A stretch of DNA of 16,337 bases, from contig JAFYIK010000059.1 of assembly GCA_017538685.1 (NCBI GenBank), positions 1-16,337 on the forward strand, in the 5' to 3' direction. The notes beneath the pieces were generated by a model. The model was given only the letters and a program-made list of their open reading frames with translations, had not been told where the DNA came from and did not search any database. This document shows, in pieces, positions 8,817-15,811 of the stretch. Within the stretch, counting starts at the first letter, position 1, and every line of letters starts with the position of its first letter. Source of the stretch: Bacteroidales bacterium (GTDB taxonomy: Bacteria; Bacteroidota; Bacteroidia; Bacteroidales; UBA932). Both the position numbers and the translations under genes were made by a program.

Positions 8817-9811
8817 AAAGGATAATAAGTCTATTGGCGTTTGCTTCGCTGGCTTTCGCCTGCAATAACAACAACCCCGCGGACCCCGGACAGAAAGAGG
8901 AGCCCGAGGAGTCTAGTTGGGAGCAGGTTGAGGCCGAAATGCCGGACGGAATCAGCGTTTACCGCAACAATAAGGATCTCTGCGGGAAGAAGGCAGTCGC
9001 CTATTACGCTGAAGCCGACCTTTCCAAGATACGCTTCGACATCTGGAGTATAAACGATCCTGAGTGCAAGGGCACCTCCGATGCGCTGAAAACCCCTTCG
9101 CAGGTTTATGACGAAACCTCGGCGGCGGTGATCATCAACGGCGGGTATTTCTATGTGGATGGCGGCAAACGCTACAACGCCTCGCTCGCCGTTAAAGACG
9201 GCGTGCTGCTGGGTACGAACCTCAATTATGCTTCGCAGGATTGGAAGAGTATCTACTATCCCACCCGCGGAGCGTTCATCGTGCACGCCGACGGCTCGAT
9301 CGAAGTCTGCTGGACCTATTACACCAGCTCCGGGAACCACTATATGTATTCGAATCCAGCGAAGAACGGCTGGACTCTCGGCCCTAAGCAGGCCCCGGAC
9401 GCGCATTATCCGGAGGAGGCCCGTGTTTTCGAGGCTCAGACCGCTATAGGCGCAGGCCCCGTCCTGCTGAAAGACGGCGAGATACGCAACACCTGGAAGT
9501 ATGAGCTGTTCTACGGCGAAGGTTCTGACAACAAAGATCCGGAAGATCCGGCCCCGCGCACTGCGGTAGGCATAAAAGAGGGCGGCAAACTCATCTTCTT
9601 CGTGGCCGAAGGTCGCAGTATGACGGAGGGCGTTTATGGATTCAGCACGGAAGAGGTTGCGCAGATCCTGCTCGAGCTGGGCTGCACGGACGCGCTCAAC
9701 CTGGACGGCGGCGGCTCCAGCTGTATGCTGCTGAACGGCCGGGAAACCATCAAAGTGTCTGACGGAAGGCAGCGTAGCGTGGCCTCCACCTTAATGATGT
9801 TCGCAAAATGA
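8813..9811 (+). CDS. Phosphodiester glycosidase family lipoprotein (DUF2233/NAGPA-like)
   Basis: Members of this family include the mammalian uncovering enzyme NAGPA, which removes GlcNAc from GlcNAc-1-phospho-6-mannose; the bacterial DUF2233 fold has been determined for a Bacteroides ovatus protein. The 332-residue product starts MKRIISLLAF and has a lipobox ending at Cys17, followed by an acidic, Asn-rich linker (to about 38) that suggests surface display. Family motifs are all present: NGGYF (109-113), GAGPVLLKDG (213-222), PRTAVG (248-253) and LDGGGSS (297-303). The ATG overlaps the upstream stop and its own stop overlaps the next start, so it is translationally coupled on both sides. Its natural substrate here is unknown; a glycan with a sugar-phosphodiester linkage is the obvious guess. 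Confidence 0.9.
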   Translation: MKRIISLLAFASLAFACNNNNPADPGQKEEPEESSWEQVEAEMPDGISVYRNNKDLCGKKAVAYYAEADLSKIRFDIWSINDPECKGTSDALKTPSQVYDETSAAVIINGGYFYVDGGKRYNASLAVKDGVLLGTNLNYASQDWKSIYYPTRGAFIVHADGSIEVCWTYYTSSGNHYMYSNPAKNGWTLGPKQAPDAHYPEEARVFEAQTAIGAGPVLLKDGEIRNTWKYELFYGEGSDNKDPEDPAPRTAVGIKEGGKLIFFVAEGRSMTEGVYGFSTEEVAQILLELGCTDALNLDGGGSSCMLLNGRETIKVSDGRQRSVASTLMMFAK

Positions 9812-11193
9812 AAAAACTGATATTACTATTCTTTGGAGCGTGCCTTCTCTTTATTTCCTGCGAGAAGGAGCAGAACGACGGCACGTACAAATGGCGCGAC
9901 GAGTGGCGTGAGGACTATGTCCCGGAGGTGGAAGACGACGTAGTGGGCAAGCCCCGCTATGTGTGGATTGACGCTTCTGCCAATTTCGCATACTACGGCA
10001 ACGACGAGACTCAGATTGCCGCGGATTGCAGGCGCCTGGCCGAAATCGGATTTACGGACATTATCGTGGACGTGCGTCCGAACAGCGGAGACGTCCTTTT
10101 CAAGAGCACTGTCGCTCCCGAGCTGACAAGAGTCACGGCGTGGACCAGCAGCGGCTTCGGTTTCCTTGAGCGTACCGCTGACTTCGACTATCTGCAGACC
10201 TTTATCGTCGCCGGCCATAGGGCCGGATTGCGCGTGAATGCGGCCATCAACACTATGGTCGGAGGCTACCGCACCGCCGCAGGCGACTACGGAATGATGT
10301 TCGACCATCCGGAGCTTAAGTCGTGGGGCACCGTGGACAATCTCTCCGACGGGCTGACCAACACTATGGACAATCCGTCGAACGGACCGCGCTTCCTCGA
10401 TCCCGCGAACGCCGAGGTTCAGAAGTTCCTTCTTGACCTGCTCGCCGAGCTCGCAGCGTACAAAGGGCTGGACGGAATAGTCCTTGACCGCTGCCGTTAT
10501 TCAGACGCTTGTATGGACGCCGGGTACACCGACGCCGCAAAGGCTGCGTTCGCCGAATACATAGGCGGCGAGGTGACGAAATGGCCCATTTTCACACAGG
10601 GGCAGGTGTTTATCCCCAACTCCCCGTCCAAGATCCAGAAGCAGTGGCTTGGATTCAGGGTGAAGACCATCCACGACTTTATCGAGAAGGCTTCGGCCAG
10701 GGTACACGAAGTGAATCCCGCCGTGCGCTTCGGCGTGTATGTGGGAGCCTGGTTCTCCGAGTACTACAGAAGCGGAGTGAACTGGACCAGCCCTAACTAT
10801 AAACTGAAGACCTCCGAGAGTGCTTACGGCTGGGTGTTGGACGATTATCAGTCCTACGGCTTTGCGGACCATCTGGACTTCATATTCCTCGGCGCTTATG
10901 CCGGCACCAGTTCGATCTATGGCACCGGCGAGTGGACTATGCAGGGTTTCGCCCAGCTTGGAAAGAAACGCCTTGCGGGCGCTGTTCCGTTCTATCCCGG
11001 CCCGGACATTGGCAATTCAACCGGCTTCACAGAGGGCGGCCAGCAGGCTATTATCCCCACAATTATTGACGTGTTGATGCAAGAAAGCAGCGGAATGTTT
11101 ATCTTTGACCTCTGCCACATACGCTCGTTCGATTATTGGGACGCAGTGAAGCAGGGCTTTGACGCATATCTGGCAACAGTAGAAACACCATAA
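9808..11193 (+). CDS. GHL10-type (family 10 glycosylhydrolase-like, PF02638/DUF187) lipoprotein
   Basis: The 461-residue lipoprotein begins MKKLILLFFG with a lipobox FISC (Cys18). An acidic linker follows (about 19-45). The rest reads as a GHL10 TIM barrel: RYVWIDAS (50-57), GFTDIIVDVRPNSGDVLF (81-98), GLRVNAAINTM (140-150), FLDPANAEV (196-204), then YKGLDGIVLDRCRYSD (218-233). That last motif is where the family places acidic residues on a barrel strand, usually as DGI-x-x-DDY-x-YP; here the second Asp of the pair is Arg228, with Asp222 and Asp227 retained. E. coli DigH (YddW), a family member, hydrolyses denuded peptidoglycan glycan strands; others are uncharacterised. It overlaps the glycosidase gene by 4 nt, implying joint action on one substrate. 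Confidence 0.82.
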   Translation: MKKLILLFFGACLLFISCEKEQNDGTYKWRDEWREDYVPEVEDDVVGKPRYVWIDASANFAYYGNDETQIAADCRRLAEIGFTDIIVDVRPNSGDVLFKSTVAPELTRVTAWTSSGFGFLERTADFDYLQTFIVAGHRAGLRVNAAINTMVGGYRTAAGDYGMMFDHPELKSWGTVDNLSDGLTNTMDNPSNGPRFLDPANAEVQKFLLDLLAELAAYKGLDGIVLDRCRYSDACMDAGYTDAAKAAFAEYIGGEVTKWPIFTQGQVFIPNSPSKIQKQWLGFRVKTIHDFIEKASARVHEVNPAVRFGVYVGAWFSEYYRSGVNWTSPNYKLKTSESAYGWVLDDYQSYGFADHLDFIFLGAYAGTSSIYGTGEWTMQGFAQLGKKRLAGAVPFYPGPDIGNSTGFTEGGQQAIIPTIIDVLMQESSGMFIFDLCHIRSFDYWDAVKQGFDAYLATVETP

Positions 11194-11227
11194 AACCATT
11201 TTATAAACACACTAAAAACTTTTCAGT

Positions 11228-12973
11228 ATGAAGAAAATTCTTTATGTGATTGCTTCGTTTGCAGCACTTGCCTGTCTTTGGGCCTGCAATCCCGAGCAGC
11301 CTGAAAACCCCGGCGGTGAGGATGAACCCACCCCTACCGAGGCTGGTATCACCTACACCGGTGAGACCGTGATCAATGTCGCCGCCGCAGATGTGGAGAC
11401 GGTGAACATTTCCTTCAAGGCGACCGTTGCCTGGACGGCCACCGTGGACGACGAGTGGGTCGTCATCGCCCCTAAGAAGGGAGACGCCGGCGACGCCACC
11501 ATCAAGGTGAATGTGGACGACAACACCCTTGCCGATCCCCGCTCAGTGAAACTTACCATCACCGCAGGTGAGGCGACCAAGGAAATCACTATCACCCAGG
11601 CCGGCGCATTCGTGCCGTTCTTCGACGTGGATCCTTCAAGCTGCCAGTTCTCCGGCTTCGGTGAGGGAGAGCCTTACACCGTGGAGAGAGAGGCTGCCGA
11701 GTATGTCATCCCTGTGGAGACCAACCTCGAGTGGGTTCCCTATATGGCTTACTGGGACAGCGAAATTAACGATGCAGTTCTGACAGACCACAACGCCTGG
11801 ATGTCCGTTGCACCTACCAATGCCGGTATCAAGATCACCGTCACTGCCGACAACGACACTTACGACGCCCGCGTGGACTATGTCTATGTCGCCTGCCACC
11901 TTGGCGAGGACTTTGAGTCCTACGGCGGCTACGGCGCCTGCATCCTTATCGTCCAGCCCGGTCTTGAAGCTCCGACTACCCCTACACTCGCGTGGACAAA
12001 GTCCTACTCTGAGCTGAATGAGAACATCGCTGCGACAAGCAACACCCGTCTGGCTCTGTCCGATGGCGTACTCTTCCTCAGCGACGGCAATGCTATCTAC
12101 GGACTCGATCCTGCTACCGGTAACTATTATGGTTCGCTTGACATCGCAGTCGAGAGCATCGACAGCGACGATGCGGGCAACCTCATTATGATGAAGAATG
12201 TCGCAGTTGCGGATGTAGCGGAAACCGGACTTCAGATTATGTGGACACCTTCCATCGCTCAGGCTCCTACCCTTCTTCACACTATGTCGGTTGAAGGACT
12301 TTGGGGAACATACGGCAACTTCCGTGTCCGCGGTGATCTCGCAGGCGGCAAGGCAGTCGTTACTTCCTACAACGCCGGTATGAGGTTCTACTATGCCTGG
12401 GAGTTCGACAAGGGAGAATATATTCCTTGCGCATCCCTCGAGCCCGTCCGCAGCCCGCTCAATGCAACTGGCGACGGTAACACCGCTGATCAGTGCGCTG
12501 CCCTTCCTGTCTCTCCGGACAACCTGAAAGACGGTATCATCTACCGTGGTTATGTGGTCGGACAGCCGGACGGCGATCAGCTTACCTACCTCCGCGTGGA
12601 TCCTACCGTTCCTCACTGGAGCAATCCTGAGTGGAAACTCATCACCAACCTCGGATCTGGCGGAAACGAGTGCCAGAACAACCTCGACATCCTCAATGTC
12701 GGTGAGAAGCGCATTATGGCTTTCACCCAGGGCTGCTGGTTCAATTGGGCTCCTTACAACGCCAACATCTATGTACTCGACATTACCGACCTTAACGATG
12801 TGAAGGTCCTCGCCAACATCCCCACCGCAGAGTGGATAGGCGACGAACCCACACCTGCAGGCCTGTATCTGTCAGGTGCTGACATCCTCCTGCACGACAC
12901 AGGCAGTATGGTGGAACTCTACGCCGTCAACGCCTGCCTCAGCAAGGTTGCCAAGTATGTCTTCGCTCTTTAA
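11228..12973 (+). CDS. BACON-domain surface lipoprotein with propeller-like C-terminal domain (putative SGBP)
   Basis: This 581-residue protein is likely a second surface glycan-binding lipoprotein. The signal peptide ends at LWAC with Cys20 as the probable lipid site, then a Pro/Glu linker (CNPEQPENPGG onward). Residues about 41-126 form a BACON domain (VAWTATVDDEWVVIAPKKG, then TITAGEATKEITITQAG). Residues about 128-246 look like a second, larger BACON-like unit (WMSVAPTNAGIKITVTADND, ending ILIVQPG) with an insertion. Residues about 250-581 are beta-propeller-like (DGVLFLSDGNAIYGLDPATG) and homologous to the C-terminal part of the lipoprotein at 7089-8816. It is set off from the upstream genes by a 34-nt A-rich gap and uses more GGT and CGT codons than they do. 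The converging terminator follows. Confidence 0.75.
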   Translation: MKKILYVIASFAALACLWACNPEQPENPGGEDEPTPTEAGITYTGETVINVAAADVETVNISFKATVAWTATVDDEWVVIAPKKGDAGDATIKVNVDDNTLADPRSVKLTITAGEATKEITITQAGAFVPFFDVDPSSCQFSGFGEGEPYTVEREAAEYVIPVETNLEWVPYMAYWDSEINDAVLTDHNAWMSVAPTNAGIKITVTADNDTYDARVDYVYVACHLGEDFESYGGYGACILIVQPGLEAPTTPTLAWTKSYSELNENIAATSNTRLALSDGVLFLSDGNAIYGLDPATGNYYGSLDIAVESIDSDDAGNLIMMKNVAVADVAETGLQIMWTPSIAQAPTLLHTMSVEGLWGTYGNFRVRGDLAGGKAVVTSYNAGMRFYYAWEFDKGEYIPCASLEPVRSPLNATGDGNTADQCAALPVSPDNLKDGIIYRGYVVGQPDGDQLTYLRVDPTVPHWSNPEWKLITNLGSGGNECQNNLDILNVGEKRIMAFTQGCWFNWAPYNANIYVLDITDLNDVKVLANIPTAEWIGDEPTPAGLYLSGADILLHDTGSMVELYAVNACLSKVAKYVFAL

Positions 12974-12987
12974 TTACAGAGTGTAAT
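12973..12987. repeat. Small inverted repeat downstream of the BACON lipoprotein gene
   Basis: ATTACA (12973-12978) and TGTAAT (12982-12987) pair perfectly around a GAG loop. It lies immediately after the stop codon and just before the main terminator hairpin. It could help to stabilise the 3' end or simply be part of the terminator region. Six A/T-rich pairs alone would be weak. Confidence 0.35.
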
Positions 12988-12990
12988 ATC

Positions 12991-13024
12991 AAAAAAGGGA
13001 GAGCCTCGGGCCCTCCCTTTTTTT
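12991..13024. terminator. Bidirectional intrinsic terminator between converging operons
   Basis: Six A, GGGAG, a short inner stem GCC/GGC around a TCG loop, CTCCC, then seven T make a symmetric hairpin with an A-tract on one side and a T-tract on the other. It should therefore end transcription from both directions: the PUL from the left, and the DUF4434-MFS-DUF5009 operon from the right. The reverse-strand stop codon at 13026-13028 lies directly beside it. Confidence 0.9.
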
Positions 13025-13025
13025 G

Positions 13026-14393
13026 TTAACTGCGCCAGAAGATTTTCCGTCGGGTAAACAGACAGGTGAGCGCCATCATCAGGGCCACTATTATTATGCC
13101 GCGAAGGAAGCCTAGCAGGGGATTTCCGACCGTGAGCTGGTCGAAGAGGTCGAAGCGGCAGAGATAAAGAACGGGCATAATAACGAAGCCTGTGACGGTG
13201 TAGGCCACCATCGGGTTCTGACCGGTCATCGTGAGGGTAAGGCTAAGCGGGCGGCCTTTGAGCGCAGCGCGTGCCTCGCACCAGAGGAGGAACGCGGTCA
13301 TCAGGCAGGCGAGCCCGGCCGTGCTCAGCATATAGCTGATATTGGCGTGGTCTTTAGTGATTCCGCCGTCGATCGGGTCGAATATGATGCCGAATTGCAG
13401 GGCGGCGAAGCCTATGCGCATAATCAGCGACCAGGCGGACTTATCCTCGCGCGTGAGCCACATAGCAAGGCCGCCGAGGGCGAAGACCGCCGTGAACATA
13501 ATCCACACGTTGCGGGTGAAGAAGCCCCACAGGGCGAGAGGAATCATCAGCAAGCAAAGCCAGGCTGCCGCGGCGCTGCCCCCCTTGCGAGGCGTGTCGC
13601 AGATGTCGCCGTCCGCCGCCGCGAGGATATCGCCGACCACTGAGCCGAGCAGCACAATCAGAAGATACTGCACATACGACCAGCGGAAGAGCCAGTCGAT
13701 CCACTCAGGAAACGCGAGTACGTCCAGTGCGTGCGTGTGCCAGTTTACTTCTTTCGTTATGAACACCACCGCCATTATCACGAACCGCAGCCATAGCCGC
13801 TTGCGCGTCAGCAGCCACGAAAAACCTCCCAGCAGCGCCACCAGCGACAGCACCATAATAATTATATCTATCTGATGCAGCCCCAGTTCCGCTCCCAGAA
13901 CGAACTTCTCCACGCACAGCATCGCTACCACGATTAGCGCCCCAACCGCGTTCAGCACCCAGCCACGCTGACGCTGAACGCGCCAAAGCGCTAAGAATAG
14001 TCCAACCCATATTCCGAACCTGACCAGGCAAGCACTCCAGGACTGGTAATCGGCAACGAGATAAGAGTTCCCGAGCACGAGTCCGAAGGCGGCGAGTGTC
14101 AACCATCTCTTTACAAGACCCCAGGAGATGCTGCCGAGCGATTCGCCGCGGCGCAGTTTGCTTCCGAGCGAGAAGGGGATAGCGGCTCCCATCGAGAATA
14201 GGAACCACGGGAACACCAGGTCTACCCAGGTGATGCCCTTGACCGTGAAGTCGAAAGCGTAGGTGGGCGGCGGACACTGGCAGTGGAACATCCACGCCGG
14301 CAGGCCCGCGCCCCAGCCGATCGCGCTGCTCAGAATCATCAGACAGATGGCGATTCCGCGCAGCGCGTCGATAGAAGCAATACGTTTGCCCAT
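13026..14393 (-). CDS. DUF5009 / HGSNAT-NagX-like integral membrane acyltransferase
   Basis: The 455-residue protein is strongly hydrophobic, with roughly ten or more membrane segments. It starts MGKRIASIDALRGIAICLMI, the DALRG start typical of membrane acyltransferases related to human heparan-alpha-glucosaminide N-acetyltransferase. The motif DLVFPWFLFSMGAAIPFSLG (58-77) is diagnostic of this group, and the late segments FDPIDGGITKDHANISYMLS and TGQNPMVAY match the DUF5009 branch. His37, in the extracytoplasmic-looking loop (WMFHCQC), is a candidate for the acyl-carrying histidine known in HGSNAT; this is an inference. Its ATG is 3 nt after the stop of the MFS gene, so it is the last gene of a three-gene operon. 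The acceptor sugar is unknown. Confidence 0.82.
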   Translation of the reverse strand: MGKRIASIDALRGIAICLMILSSAIGWGAGLPAWMFHCQCPPPTYAFDFTVKGITWVDLVFPWFLFSMGAAIPFSLGSKLRRGESLGSISWGLVKRWLTLAAFGLVLGNSYLVADYQSWSACLVRFGIWVGLFLALWRVQRQRGWVLNAVGALIVVAMLCVEKFVLGAELGLHQIDIIIMVLSLVALLGGFSWLLTRKRLWLRFVIMAVVFITKEVNWHTHALDVLAFPEWIDWLFRWSYVQYLLIVLLGSVVGDILAAADGDICDTPRKGGSAAAAWLCLLMIPLALWGFFTRNVWIMFTAVFALGGLAMWLTREDKSAWSLIMRIGFAALQFGIIFDPIDGGITKDHANISYMLSTAGLACLMTAFLLWCEARAALKGRPLSLTLTMTGQNPMVAYTVTGFVIMPVLYLCRFDLFDQLTVGNPLLGFLRGIIIVALMMALTCLFTRRKIFWRS

Positions 14394-14396
14394 AGG

Positions 14397-15809
14397 TTAT
14401 TTCTTCTTTCCCTTGCTCTTCCAGTAGCGCTCGATTTCCTCTAGGGTCATACCGGTGGTCTCAGGCATAAGCTTCCACATTATGAGCATATACGGGATGC
14501 ACATCACCGCAAACATAAGGAAGGTGCCCGCAGGGGTGAGGTTGGCGAGGAACCAGGGGGTAAGCTGGCCGATGAGGTAGGTGCCCACCCATAGCGCCAT
14601 TCCGGCGATGCTCATCGCAAGGCCGCGCACGCGGTTGGGATACATCTCCGATAGGATGACGAACACCACAGCGCTGATCGAGATTGCGGTGCTGAACACG
14701 TAGAGCAGGAAGAAGGTCAGAAGGAAGCCGTTGCCCAGTCCGAGCGCCGCTCCCTTGAAGAAGTAGAGCGCGATGGCAAGCAGGCACACGATCATAGAGC
14801 TGACGCCCCAGTAGACGAGCTGCTTGCGGCCGACTTTGTCGATGATGACCGTGGCGATGATGGTCGTGAGGAAGTTCACGGCGCCCACCAGCACTGTGCT
14901 TAGCAGGGAGACGTCTCCGGTCATTCCGGCGTCCTCGAAGATCTTCGGGCCGTAGTAGAGCACGGCGTTCACGCCCATAAACTGGCCCAGGATGGCTATC
15001 GCGCAGCCGATAAGCACGGCACGGAAGATGCCGGGCTCGAAGATCTCCTTCCAGTTGGCCTTGACCTCGCTGCCGATGGCATCCAGGGTCTCGCCGGCCT
15101 GCTTGGAGGCCTCTTCTTCAGTGATATAGATCTTCTGGAGGATGGTCGAAGCTTCTGCGCCGCGGCCCTTGACGAGCAGCCAGCGCGGACTCTCAGGGAT
15201 GAAGAAGATTACCACCAGGAAGATGATGTCCGGGATGAGGTTGCAGCCGAGCATTCCCCTCCAGTATTCGGAGTTGAACATATTGGTCATCAGCGAACCG
15301 CTCACGCTCTCGTCCACGTTTTTGTAGATGATGAAGTTGACGAGATATGCCAGCAGGAAGCCGAGGGTGATCATCAGCTGGTAGAGGGCCACCAGGGTGC
15401 CGCGTTTGCTTGCGACCGCCACCTCCGAAATATACATAGGGGAGACGATGCTGACCACACCGATACCGAAACCGCCGAACATACGGAACACCACCAACTG
15501 GCTGAAGTTCGCCGCCACGGCGCATCCGAACGCCGATATGCTGAACATCAGGGCGGCGATGAGCATAGTCCTCTTTCGGCCTATGCCGTCGGAAAGCATA
15601 CCCGCCACCAGCACGCCGATGATGGAGCCGATCAGCGCGCACCCCACATACCAGCCTTCCTGAATCGTGTTCAGGGCGAACTGGGTCGTGACCGCCTTGG
15701 TGGTTCCGGAAATAACAGCTGTGTCGTAACCGAACAGGATGCCGCCGATTGCGGCCACCACTGCGAGGAATACGACGTATCCCATATTAACGTTTTCTGT
15801 TTTTGCCAT
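14397..15809 (-). CDS. Sugar porter family MFS transporter
   Basis: This 470-residue permease belongs to the sugar porter branch that includes XylE, AraE and the GLUTs, and should move a sugar or polyol across the inner membrane, probably with protons. Signatures: GGILFGYDTAVISG (22-35), DGIGRKR (74-80), PESPRWLL (205-212), IDKVGRKQ (323-330), ILSEMYPNRVRG (385-396) and PETTGMTLEEIE (449-460). Twelve membrane segments fit the length. By eye alignment with XylE, several sugar-contacting residues differ: Q168 is Phe151, Q288 is Gly275, W392 is Phe383 and Q415 is Leu406, while Q289 (Gln276) and N294 (Asn281) are kept. The substrate is therefore probably not plain xylose or glucose. The DUF4434 gene ends 2 nt upstream of its start. 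Confidence 0.93.
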   Translation of the reverse strand: MAKTENVNMGYVVFLAVVAAIGGILFGYDTAVISGTTKAVTTQFALNTIQEGWYVGCALIGSIIGVLVAGMLSDGIGRKRTMLIAALMFSISAFGCAVAANFSQLVVFRMFGGFGIGVVSIVSPMYISEVAVASKRGTLVALYQLMITLGFLLAYLVNFIIYKNVDESVSGSLMTNMFNSEYWRGMLGCNLIPDIIFLVVIFFIPESPRWLLVKGRGAEASTILQKIYITEEEASKQAGETLDAIGSEVKANWKEIFEPGIFRAVLIGCAIAILGQFMGVNAVLYYGPKIFEDAGMTGDVSLLSTVLVGAVNFLTTIIATVIIDKVGRKQLVYWGVSSMIVCLLAIALYFFKGAALGLGNGFLLTFFLLYVFSTAISISAVVFVILSEMYPNRVRGLAMSIAGMALWVGTYLIGQLTPWFLANLTPAGTFLMFAVMCIPYMLIMWKLMPETTGMTLEEIERYWKSKGKKK

Positions 15810-15811
15810 AG

